Shown: positions 1 through 7,185 of the stretch, piece after piece
Position numbering within the stretch: the first letter of the stretch is position 1
How the letters are laid out: each line of letters starts with the position of its first letter
NCBI GenBank assembly: GCA_905200315.1
Contig: CAJKKA010000058.1
Coordinates: forward strand, 1 to 9,833
Origin: an uncultured Clostridium sp.
GTDB taxonomy: Bacteria > Bacillota_A > Clostridia > TANB77 > CAG-508
DNA: 9,833 bases
Reading direction: 5' to 3'
Translations under genes and position numbers: made by a program
Notes under the pieces: model-generated
Told to the model about the DNA's origin: nothing
The model's input: only the letters and a program-made list of their open reading frames with translations
Databases searched by the model: none

Positions 1-60
1 ACGGATTTCGGTGCGGACAAGGACTTCGTGCTGGTACGTGCCAACGGGATCCCCATGTAG
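1..60 (+). other. GC-rich foreign block, apparent 3' end of a coding region
   Basis: This block is 35/60 G+C, whereas everything to its right is strongly AT-rich. On the plus strand it is open in frame 1 and ends with TAG at 58-60, giving TDFGADKDFVLVRANGIPM. Third codon positions are G or C in 15 of 19 sense codons, which is typical of coding sequence from a high-GC genome. The opposite frame, which continues the ROK gene, gives Trp/Arg/Pro/His/Cys-rich residues that do not resemble any ROK C-terminus. I read this as the tail of an unrelated gene joined to the ROK gene near position 60, by a chimeric read or assembly or, less likely, by a real recombination. The protein family is not recognised. 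Confidence 0.5.
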
Positions 61-712
61 TTTTTCCTTCTAAATTAGGTAGTATTTGGTAGCTTATTGC
101 ATTTGCTGGCATTTTTAAGCTTTGTGTTAGTTTTATTTTAAAATTTTTCATTGAACCATATATGTCAAAACATCCTATTTTACCACATTTGCATTTTTCT
201 CCACTTTGTTTTATTGACATATGACCTATTTCAAATCCGCTATATCTTTGTGGTTCAAATAGTTTTCCATTTATAAATAAAGCTCCTCCAACTCCTGTTC
301 CTAAGCATATAAACAACCCATTTTTGTATTCTTTCATATTTCCATATAATTTTTCTGCTATAGCTGCACACTTTGCATCGTTTTTTACAATAATTTCTGT
401 ATTTGGATAATATTTTTTTATTTTTTCACAAATGTTAAATTCATCTATTCCTAAATTCACAACATTTTTTATTATTTTACTATTTTCAACTGTTCCCGGA
501 ATTGCTATTCCAATTTTATTTATATTTGATAGATACTTTTTGTTTTTTCTTAATAAAATATTTATATTTGATACTATTGTATCTTCTATAAATTGTTCTA
601 TTTGATTTTTATCTTTTTCGTTTATTTGTATTTCTATTTTTTCTATAATTTCATCTTTTTCTACTAATCCTATTGCTATATGGCTTCCGCCTATGTCTAT
701 TCCAATATTCAT
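1..712 (-). CDS. ROK-family sugar kinase (glucokinase-like), 3' end missing
   Basis: This is probably a cytoplasmic ATP-dependent sugar kinase of the ROK family (glucose, fructose, N-acetylmannosamine or similar); the substrate cannot be read from the sequence. The ATG at 710-712 follows a textbook AAAGGAGG site. The N-terminal phosphate-binding motif is DIGGSH (residues 6-11), followed by IAIPGTVE (69-76), NDAKCAA with the expected catalytic Asp112, and LGTGVGG (137-143). The ROK zinc site is also visible: EIGH (His164) and CKCGKIGC (Cys174, Cys176, Cys181). There is no N-terminal helix-turn-helix, so it is more likely a kinase than a repressor. The frame stays open to the window edge. About 217 residues, down to position 62, look genuine; the usual length is about 290-320, and the part encoded by 1-60 does not look like ROK. 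It lies 88 bp downstream of pilC, with a hairpin repeat between them, so cotranscription is uncertain. Confidence 0.88.
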   Translation of the reverse strand, partial: MNIGIDIGGSHIAIGLVEKDEIIEKIEIQINEKDKNQIEQFIEDTIVSNINILLRKNKKYLSNINKIGIAIPGTVENSKIIKNVVNLGIDEFNICEKIKKYYPNTEIIVKNDAKCAAIAEKLYGNMKEYKNGLFICLGTGVGGALFINGKLFEPQRYSGFEIGHMSIKQSGEKCKCGKIGCFDIYGSMKNFKIKLTQSLKMPANAISYQILPNLEGKTTWGSRWHVPARSPCPHRNP

Positions 713-734
713 TTGTATGCCTCCTTTTAATAAA

Positions 735-757
735 GGCGACCAATGGTCGCCCCTACA
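735..757. repeat. GC-rich hairpin repeat, copy 1 (ends in CCCCTACA)
   Basis: A perfect inverted repeat, GGCGACC / GGTCGCC (735-741 and 745-751), with a 3-nt loop is followed by CCTACA. It lies in the pilC-ROK gap, about 20 nt upstream of the ROK ribosome binding site. The surroundings are AT-rich, so it stands out. A related copy lies at 7186-7214. On the minus strand the hairpin is followed only by TTTATT, a weak T-tract, so terminator or attenuator function is possible but not well supported. It resembles the small dispersed palindromic repeats seen in many bacterial intergenic regions; this assignment is inference. Confidence 0.55.
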
Positions 758-800
758 TTATTTATATTATTATTTTATCTTGCAAAACCTTGTATAATTT

Positions 801-2156
801 CTACACACCTGCTGCATCAAATAAGAAATTACCCATATATACTTGCAATGCTGGTACTAAAATAACTAATACAAAGAATATTAACACAACACCAACTAAT
901 GCTTGTATTACTTGTGGCATTACAGCCATTATTTTCTGCATTATTTGTTCTATATCCATTTCCATATATTCAACTAGTTTTTCCATCATTTCTGCCAAGT
1001 CTGTTTGCATACCTATTTTTAACATTTCTGTTATCATTGGACTTGCTAGTCCAGATTTTTCAAATGGTTCTATCCATGAACTTCCCATTATAATATTGTT
1101 TATTGATGTTTCTATTATTGATAATAGAACATAATTAGAAACTACGTTTTTTGCAACATCTAGAGAATCTTGAATTCTCATTCCATTTTGTAAATTTAAA
1201 AGCATCGCTTTCATAAATCTCGAAAAGTCTATTGCAAAAAATAATTCTCCAAAAATTGGCATTTTATATTTAAATAAGTGATAATTGTATTTTCCCTTTG
1301 GAGTATTTATATAGTATATAAGTCCTGCTACACTACCAACAATTATTATTGTTGGTACTACCCAATATTTTTCTATTGCTTCTACTAAATGTTTAAACCA
1401 CAGTGTAGCTGCAGGCAATTGAGCACTACTTCCAACAGACTCGTACACTCCTTCTACAACTGGAATTCCAAACTTTGTTCCAACAACTAATAATATTAAT
1501 AGTAATATTACCAATGCAGCATTTGGTATAATCATTTTTCTTACTCTTCTATTTAAGTCATCTGAATCTTCTAAATACTTTACTGCTTGACTTAACGATT
1601 GCTCTAGTGAACCAGAAAGTTCTCCTACTTTTACCATATTTATATATATATACGGAAAAACATTTGAATAATATTCCATAGTTGTATACATATTTTCTCC
1701 AGCTTCTAATCCCGACAAAATATCTTCTAAAATACCTTTGAAAGTCCAATTTTCCGTACTTTGAATAATAGTATTTAAAGCATGTATATTGTTAAAATTA
1801 GCTTTTTTTAACAAATAAAAATTTTCTGTAAATATAAGCAAATCTCTTGTTGTAACTTTTTGATTTGCATTTAGTGAAATCATTATTTTTTCTTTTAATG
1901 TGAATTTTTTAGTATCCTGATTCATTATATTAGCCGTATTTACATTTTTCATAATTTGGCTAATATCTGTTACATTTCTTCTTTCTTTTTTTTGCTTTTT
2001 AGAATTTAATATTAGCCCTCTAACAGGCACAATACTAATCGGCATAAGATTATTTCTTTTTAATCTTTGAACTACAGCATGTTTATTTGTTTCTTCTATT
2101 TTATTTTTTACTACTAGGCCACTTTCTGTAACAGCCTTATATGCAAAAACAGGCAT
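801..2156 (-). CDS. pilC: Type IV pilus / type II secretion inner-membrane platform protein (PilC/GspF family)
   Basis: This polytopic membrane protein is the platform on which the PilB and PilT ATPases act to assemble or withdraw pilins. The start is typical of the family (MPVFAYKAVTESG), and two T2SSF domains follow, at about residues 103-230 and 305-435. The first contains the characteristic VGELSGSLEQSL segment (177-188). Membrane segments are visible at about 208-227, 266-283 and 417-437. The protein is 451 residues long, against about 400 for typical members. The excess is a polar, basic linker of about 55 residues (46-100) between the N-terminal domain and the first T2SSF domain. The ATG at 2154-2156 follows AAGGGGG, and the gene begins 14 nt after pilT. 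It is the last pilus gene of the operon. PilC or GspF cannot be distinguished from sequence alone, but the PilT neighbour favours PilC. Confidence 0.93.
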   Translation of the reverse strand: MPVFAYKAVTESGLVVKNKIEETNKHAVVQRLKRNNLMPISIVPVRGLILNSKKQKKERRNVTDISQIMKNVNTANIMNQDTKKFTLKEKIMISLNANQKVTTRDLLIFTENFYLLKKANFNNIHALNTIIQSTENWTFKGILEDILSGLEAGENMYTTMEYYSNVFPYIYINMVKVGELSGSLEQSLSQAVKYLEDSDDLNRRVRKMIIPNAALVILLLILLVVGTKFGIPVVEGVYESVGSSAQLPAATLWFKHLVEAIEKYWVVPTIIIVGSVAGLIYYINTPKGKYNYHLFKYKMPIFGELFFAIDFSRFMKAMLLNLQNGMRIQDSLDVAKNVVSNYVLLSIIETSINNIIMGSSWIEPFEKSGLASPMITEMLKIGMQTDLAEMMEKLVEYMEMDIEQIMQKIMAVMPQVIQALVGVVLIFFVLVILVPALQVYMGNFLFDAAGV

Positions 2157-2170
2157 ATAAGTTTTCCCCC

Positions 2171-3277
2171 TTAATTTGTTTTACCTCTTTTTATTTTTAG
2201 TTGCATAATTGTTCTATTTAATATTTCTATATTTTTTTCTTCTATTTGAGATTTTGCTTGTTCTAATGTTATTCTTTCATCTACAAATAATTCAGCTAAA
2301 GAATTTATAATTCCTATACTTCCTTTTTCTGCTCCACTTTGTATTGCGTCTTCTATTTCGGATACACTTATTTTATCTTTTCTTATTATTCCAGCAATTA
2401 TATTATCTACAACCATAACTTCTGGTAATAATGCTAATCCACCTTTTGTATCTGGTAATAATCTTTGAGAAACAACAAGTTTTAGAACAGATGACAATAA
2501 GTATTTTATTGATGCTTGATCACGCACTTCATAAAAGTTTATCATTCTATCTATAGTTTCTGCACAAGATTTTGTATGTAGCGTTCCAATTACTAAGTGA
2601 CCAGATTCAGCCATTTCAATTCCCGCTTCCATAGTTTCTTTATCTCTAATCTCTCCAATAACAAGAATATCGCAGTCTTCTCTTAATGAGTTTTTTACAC
2701 CATCACTAAATGTTAAAACATCTCTTCCTTCTCCTACTTCTTTTTGGATAATCATAGATTTTTTACTATGGTGTCTAAACTCAACCGGATTTTCCAATGT
2801 TAATATTTTTCTATTTTGATTTTCATTTATATGATTTATTAGTGCATTAAGAGTTGTTGTTTTTCCTGAATTTGTTTTTCCTGTAACTAACATTAAACCT
2901 TGTGGTTGATATGTCATACGTCTTACAACATCTGGAACGCCTAAATCTTCATATCTTGGAAGTGTACTTTTTATAAGTCTTAATGTAAAAACTGGAACTT
3001 CGTTAGCAATAGAAACGTTTACTCTTAAACGTATATCTTTATATTCGTAAGATGCATCTAATCTTTTTGTAGTTCTATACACCTCGTCTTTTTCTACATT
3101 TCCTCTAACCAAATAATCGTATATTTCATTCATATCCTCTGGTGTTAATATATCCATTTCTTCAATTGGTTCAAGCTTTCTTCTAATTCTTAGCATTGGC
3201 TTTAATTCATTAACTAGATGTATATCTGATGCATCTTTTTCTATTGCAACATCTAAAACTTTATCCATATTTACCAT
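2171..3277 (-). CDS. pilT: Type IV pilus retraction ATPase, PilT-like
   Basis: This is a cytoplasmic hexameric ATPase of the secretion ATPase superfamily, expected to drive pilus disassembly (retraction, twitching, DNA uptake). The PilT-type N-terminus includes ASDIHL (16-21). The Walker A motif is GKTNSGKT (133-140), the Asp box centres on TLENPVEF (160-167), Walker B is ILVIGEIRD (204-212) and the His box is HLVIGTLHT (227-235). The C-terminal part, IIRKDK then an AIQSGAEKG segment, matches PilT rather than PilB, and there is no tetracysteine zinc motif. Length (368) is close to the PilT norm of about 345-370. ATG at 3275-3277 has AGGAGG 7 nt upstream, lying within the pilB stop region; a second ATG three codons in is less well placed. 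The gap after pilB is only 12 nt, so translation is probably coupled. Walker A differs from the usual GPTGSGKS/T at two non-essential positions. Confidence 0.93.
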   Translation of the reverse strand: MVNMDKVLDVAIEKDASDIHLVNELKPMLRIRRKLEPIEEMDILTPEDMNEIYDYLVRGNVEKDEVYRTTKRLDASYEYKDIRLRVNVSIANEVPVFTLRLIKSTLPRYEDLGVPDVVRRMTYQPQGLMLVTGKTNSGKTTTLNALINHINENQNRKILTLENPVEFRHHSKKSMIIQKEVGEGRDVLTFSDGVKNSLREDCDILVIGEIRDKETMEAGIEMAESGHLVIGTLHTKSCAETIDRMINFYEVRDQASIKYLLSSVLKLVVSQRLLPDTKGGLALLPEVMVVDNIIAGIIRKDKISVSEIEDAIQSGAEKGSIGIINSLAELFVDERITLEQAKSQIEEKNIEILNRTIMQLKIKRGKTN

Positions 3278-3289
3278 TTTAATTCCTCC

Positions 3290-4918
3290 TTAGTATATCA
3301 CAAGCTTATTATTTAATTCATCTAAAGTTGTTATTCCATCTACAACTTTTTGTATGCCATCTGTTATAAGTGGTTTATATCCATACTTCTTTGCTTCTTT
3401 TTTTATTTCCAATGTTGATTTATTTTCAACTATTAATTGTTTAATTTCTTCATTTAAAATTAATTGCTCAAAAATTCCTATTCTTTCATAATACCCTGTT
3501 TGATTACATTTGTTACATCCTACAACATCAAATGTTTTTCTTCCATCTAAATTGTACTCTATTCCATATCTATCTCCAATTCTCTTTATTATTTCTTTTT
3601 CTTGTTCATTAAATTCTCTTTCTTTTGAGCAATATGGGCATACTTTTCTTACCAATCTTTGTGAAACAGATGTAGCAAGTGTACTTGCTATGTCATAATT
3701 AGAAACTCCAAATTTTCTAAGTCTTGTAATAACTTCTATTGCATCTATTGTATGAATTGTAGATAACACATAATGTCCAGTTTGTCCAGCTTGCATTGCA
3801 ATTTCTGCAGTTTCGTTGTCTCTTATCTCTCCAACAAGAATAATATCTGGATCTTGCCTTAAAACGGTCCTTAAAGAATCTGAAAAATTAGTTTTTGCAT
3901 CTATTTCTATTTGGTTTAACCCAGGTATACGTATTTCAACAGGTTCTTCTATTGTAGTTATATTTATCTCTGGTGCATTTAAATAGTCTATTATACTATA
4001 TAATGTTGTTGTTTTCCCCTCTCCTGTTGGTGCTGCAACAACAACTATTGAATTTTTCTTATTAAAGCAATCTTTTAACAATTTTTCATCCTTAGGAAAA
4101 CCTAATTCAAAAATTCCTTTTATTGTTTGGTCCTTTTTTAATAATCTTAATACAAATTTTTCTCCATATATATTTTTTTGTGAAGATACACGAATATTAT
4201 ATCCTGGATAAGTTGTAATTCTTCCGTCTTGTGCTTCTTGTTTTTCTTGATGCATTTCAGAAATAGCTTTTAATCTACCTATTAAATGGTTTTGCTTATC
4301 TTTATCTATTTCTACTACTGTTATAAGTTCTCCATCTATTCTATAACGTATTCTTACTTTATCTTCTTGTGGTTCTACATGAATATCACTTGTTCTTTTA
4401 TCTATAGCAGTCTTTATAATACTATCTACTAATGCTGTTATATCATTTTCAGAACTCATATTTTCAGATATTTTCCCCTCAAATGAATCTAGTATTTTAT
4501 TAATGTTGTCCTCAAAAGTTATGTATTTTTCCATAACTAATCCTTTATTTAAAAGCATTAGTCTTATATTTTCCATAGACCTTCTGTTAATTGTACTTGA
4601 AAAACATACTTTTATTTTACCATTTTCTATTTCAAATGGTACTGCTTTATTTTGCCTTGCTACATCTAAAGAAATATAATCTTGAACATTTATTAAAATA
4701 TTTCTAGGTGTTAATAATATTCCTTTTTCTCCTTCAATTTCTGCTATAGCATCTATTAAAACTTGAGAATCACAAGCTTTTAATATATTTAAAATTTCAC
4801 CTATTTTTTGATTTGGATGTTCTTTTTGATAATTTAATGCTTTTTCTATATCATCTTCTGTAACTACCCCTCTTCTAACCAATTCTATTCCTATAGGTTG
4901 TCTACGTTTTATCTCCAT
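3290..4918 (-). CDS. pilB: Type IV pilus assembly ATPase, PilB/GspE family
   Basis: This is the cytoplasmic ATPase that powers pilin polymerisation through the PilC platform. The N-terminal MshEN/T2SSE_N-type domain covers about residues 1-140 (RQPIGIELVRRGVVTEDDIE). TSDIHVEP (177-184) then opens the NTPase region. Walker A is APTGEGKT (296-303), the Asp box is TTIEEPVE (321-328), Walker B is IILVGEIRD (359-367) and the His box is STIHT (386-390). The zinc-binding tetracysteine is present as CPYC (427-430) and CNKC (468-471), diagnostic of PilB/GspE. Length is 542, in the family range of about 550-570. The first glycine of the usual GPTGSGKT is alanine here, while the catalytic GKT is intact. 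ATG at 4916-4918 follows GAGGAG, and the gene starts 29 nt after the prepilin-like gene. The neighbouring pilT supports a pilus rather than pure secretion role. Confidence 0.94.
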   Translation of the reverse strand: MEIKRRQPIGIELVRRGVVTEDDIEKALNYQKEHPNQKIGEILNILKACDSQVLIDAIAEIEGEKGILLTPRNILINVQDYISLDVARQNKAVPFEIENGKIKVCFSSTINRRSMENIRLMLLNKGLVMEKYITFEDNINKILDSFEGKISENMSSENDITALVDSIIKTAIDKRTSDIHVEPQEDKVRIRYRIDGELITVVEIDKDKQNHLIGRLKAISEMHQEKQEAQDGRITTYPGYNIRVSSQKNIYGEKFVLRLLKKDQTIKGIFELGFPKDEKLLKDCFNKKNSIVVVAAPTGEGKTTTLYSIIDYLNAPEINITTIEEPVEIRIPGLNQIEIDAKTNFSDSLRTVLRQDPDIILVGEIRDNETAEIAMQAGQTGHYVLSTIHTIDAIEVITRLRKFGVSNYDIASTLATSVSQRLVRKVCPYCSKEREFNEQEKEIIKRIGDRYGIEYNLDGRKTFDVVGCNKCNQTGYYERIGIFEQLILNEEIKQLIVENKSTLEIKKEAKKYGYKPLITDGIQKVVDGITTLDELNNKLVIY

Positions 4919-4947
4919 ATTTTTCTCCTCTCTTTTGTATTAAGTTT

Positions 4948-5380
4948 TTATATAATAAATTCTAAAGTTTTGCTTACTTTTTCTTGTTCTCCTATTACAA
5001 TTTCTATAGTTATTTTACTTTTATCATATACAGTTTCTTTTGAAAATTTTGCTAATTGTACATCATTACTTATTTTTACTTTATTTCTATATATTCCTTT
5101 ACTTTCTGAATCATAAATATATTTTATTTCTTCATTATCAACATTTATTTGAATAATATTATTTTCAACATTAACAGATTTTATATTTTTATTTTTTGTA
5201 TCTGAAATTAAATATTGATTTAATCTAGTTAATTGAGCTGAATTATTTGTTGTAAATTCTATGCTCCTAGAATTTTTATTAAAATAAATAGTTAAGTTTG
5301 CAATTGTCGCAAATAATATAGTTAATCCAATTACATATATAACTAAACTTGTTAATGTTATTCCGCTTCTCTGATTTCAT
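4948..5380 (-). pseudogene. Minor prepilin-like protein with a frameshift right after the start
   Basis: A coding frame of about 140 codons runs on the minus strand to TAA at 4948-4950 with no internal stop. It begins NQRSGITLTSLVIYVIG, a type IV prepilin signature: short basic leader, Gly for prepilin peptidase cleavage, then a hydrophobic helix of about 25 residues. The polar domain behind it contains IKYIYDSESKGIYRNK, reminiscent of PilW/GspJ/ComGF-type minor pilins. The only well-placed start is ATG at 5378-5380, 6 nt after GAGGAG. It is one base out of frame, because the pilin frame reads TGA across that ATG (5377-5379) and has no ATG, GTG or TTG downstream before the helix. Removing one A from the AAA at 5375-5377 would give MNQRSGITLTS and a 143-residue protein. 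This is either a sequencing/assembly indel or a real inactivating or phase-variable slip. It is the first gene of the pilB-pilT-pilC operon. It lacks the Glu at mature position 5 (Ser here) seen in major pilins. Confidence 0.75.
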
Positions 5381-5411
5381 TTTGTTCTCCTCAAAATATT
5401 TATTCTGTTTT

Positions 5412-5420
5412 ATTATATCA
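5412..5420 (-). promoter_or_regulatory. Extended -10 promoter for the pilus operon
   Basis: On the minus strand the sequence reads TGATATAAT, a perfect TATAAT with the TGn extension. It lies 31 nt upstream of the prepilin ATG, giving a predicted leader of about 25 nt that contains GAGGAG. No good -35 box is present at 16-18 nt, as expected for an extended -10 promoter. It lies downstream of the metG terminator hairpin, so the pilus genes probably form their own transcription unit. Function is inferred from sequence only. Confidence 0.55.
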
Positions 5421-5461
5421 TATGAAATGTCGTTTTTATATTACATTTTTGTTACAATTTT

Positions 5462-5520
5462 AAAAGCACGAATGCAAAATGACTATTAATATTTCATTTC
5501 GTATTCGTGTCTTTTTATTT
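5462..5520. terminator. Intrinsic terminator after metG, possibly bidirectional
   Basis: A long stem pairs 5466-5482 with 5494-5510 around an 11-nt loop. Sixteen of 17 positions pair if G-U is allowed in the plus-strand RNA. On the minus strand it starts 11 nt after the metG stop and is followed by TTTT. On the plus strand it is followed by a longer T-rich tract (CTTTTTATTT and beyond). It therefore ends metG before the pilus operon promoter and would also stop any antisense transcription running rightwards. No plus-strand gene is present to use it in that direction. Confidence 0.7.
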
Positions 5521-5521
5521 T

Positions 5522-7114
5522 TTATCTTCTATTTCCTTTTATTAGGTTTTCTAAATATTCCATTTCTTCTTTTACATCTAAACGTGCAAATAATGGTTCT
5601 ATTTTGCTTGGAACTTCTATTATTCCGCTATTTGAATGAATTTCTTTTATGTCTTCCCATTGTCTATTTTCTACATTAAGTGTATTTAATATTTTTTCTG
5701 CTGTTTCTGGCATATATGCTTGCAACATTGTTCCTACTATTCTAAGGTTTTCAACTAAGTGTGCCATTACAGAAACTAATATTTTTCTATCTTCTTCATT
5801 TTCAGATTTTGCTAGTTTCCATGGCTCTGTTTCATCTATATATTTATTAGAAATAGAAATTATTTCCCATATTTTTTCAAGTGAATTACTTACATGTAAA
5901 TCATCCATAAGCTTTTCTATTTCAATTATATTGCTTAATACTTTTTCTTCTAATTTTGCATCTATTTCTGTTGTTTTAGCTTCTGATGCATCTACTTTTC
6001 CTTCAAAGTATTTATTAATCATTCCTACTGTTCTGTTTAGTAAATTTCCTAAATCATTTGCTAAATCTGCATTAAATCTATTTACAAAACTTTCTGGTGT
6101 AAATGAAATATCTTGGTCAAAAGCAAACTCTCTTAATAAGAAATATTTCGTAGCATCTACTCCATATCTTTCTGTTAGATTCTCTGGGTAAATAACATTA
6201 CCTTTAGATTTTGACATTTTTCCATCTCTTATTGAAATAAATCCGTGTGCATATATTTTTTTAGGAAGTGGTAAATCTAATGCCATTAAGAATATAGGCC
6301 AATAAATACCATGAAATCTTATTATATCTTTTCCAATTATATGAAGATCTGCTGGCCAATATTTTTTAAATTTGCTATCATCTTCTTGCATATATCCAAG
6401 TGCTGTAATGTAGTTTGTTAAAGCATCTAGCCAAACATATACTACGTGTTTAGGGTCACTTGGTACTTTAACTCCCCAATCGAAACTTGTTCTACTAACA
6501 CATAAATCTTCTACACCTGGTTTTATAAAGTTATTAAATAATTCATTTTTCCTACTTTCTGGTTGTATAAAATCTGGATTTTTCTCATAAAATTCTTCTA
6601 ATCTTTTTTGGTATTTTTTCATATTGAAGAAATATGTTTCTTCTTTCATAAGTTGTACATCTCTACCACAATCTGGACATTTTCCATCTACTAATTGTGT
6701 TTGTGTAAAATATGTTTCACAAGGCATACAATACCAACCTTCGTACTCACCTTTGTATATATCTCCTTGTGCTAATAGCTTTTCGAATATTTTAGCAACA
6801 GTTTCTTCGTGACGTTTATCTGTTGTTCTAATAAAGTCGCTATAACTTATATTCATATCTTTCCATAATTTTTTTGTTGCTTCTGCCATTTTATCAACAT
6901 ATTCTTGTGGTTTACTACCTTCTTTTTCTGCAACTGTTTGAATTTTTTGTCCGTGTTCATCTAATCCAGTTAGCATATAAGAATCGTAGTTTCTAAGAGC
7001 TTTATATCTTTTTATTGTGTCTGTAAGAATTGTTGTATATGCTGTTCCTATATGGAATTTACCACTTGGATAATATATTGGTGTGGTTATATAAAATTTT
7101 TTCTTATTTTCCAT
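5522..7114 (-). CDS. metG: Methionyl-tRNA synthetase, short form
   Basis: This is a cytoplasmic class I aminoacyl-tRNA synthetase that charges methionine onto initiator and elongator tRNA(Met). The HIGH-type motif is HIGT (21-24) and the KMSKS loop is KMSKS (299-303). The connective-peptide zinc knuckle is CMPC (129-132) with CPDC (146-149). The conserved VYVWLDALTNYI (225-236), near the methionine pocket, is intact. The alpha-helical anticodon-binding domain follows, from about residue 340. The protein ends at 530, shortly after the PLFARLDVKEE linker, so it lacks the C-terminal Trbp111-like tRNA-binding/dimerisation domain found in the roughly 660-residue Bacillus enzyme. ATG at 7112-7114 is preceded by AAAGGA at a somewhat long spacing. 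The gene is monocistronic by appearance: a 373-bp gap upstream and a terminator immediately downstream. I see no T-box or SAM riboswitch consensus in its leader. Confidence 0.97.
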   Translation of the reverse strand: MENKKKFYITTPIYYPSGKFHIGTAYTTILTDTIKRYKALRNYDSYMLTGLDEHGQKIQTVAEKEGSKPQEYVDKMAEATKKLWKDMNISYSDFIRTTDKRHEETVAKIFEKLLAQGDIYKGEYEGWYCMPCETYFTQTQLVDGKCPDCGRDVQLMKEETYFFNMKKYQKRLEEFYEKNPDFIQPESRKNELFNNFIKPGVEDLCVSRTSFDWGVKVPSDPKHVVYVWLDALTNYITALGYMQEDDSKFKKYWPADLHIIGKDIIRFHGIYWPIFLMALDLPLPKKIYAHGFISIRDGKMSKSKGNVIYPENLTERYGVDATKYFLLREFAFDQDISFTPESFVNRFNADLANDLGNLLNRTVGMINKYFEGKVDASEAKTTEIDAKLEEKVLSNIIEIEKLMDDLHVSNSLEKIWEIISISNKYIDETEPWKLAKSENEEDRKILVSVMAHLVENLRIVGTMLQAYMPETAEKILNTLNVENRQWEDIKEIHSNSGIIEVPSKIEPLFARLDVKEEMEYLENLIKGNRR

Positions 7115-7185
7115 CTATCTCATTCCTTTCATTAAAATTATAAATTAGTTTATTTTTTTATATTTTCAACATCATAATATTTATT

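Noticed and set aside
673..1134. A 153-codon plus-strand open frame crossing the ROK-pilC gap
   Set aside because: It is antisense to the well-supported 3' end of pilC, is Ile/Thr/Asn rich as expected of the complement of AT-rich coding DNA, and has no recognisable domain.
4898..5116. A 72-codon plus-strand open frame
   Set aside because: It lies antisense to the prepilin-like frame and the pilB start; its hydrophobic look is a reverse-strand artefact.
5249..5380. Short minus-strand peptide from the ATG at 5380 in its own frame (MKSEKRNNINKF...)
   Set aside because: It is only about 33 codons and overlaps the helix of the prepilin frame, which carries the recognisable protein signature; it is better seen as the product of the frameshift.
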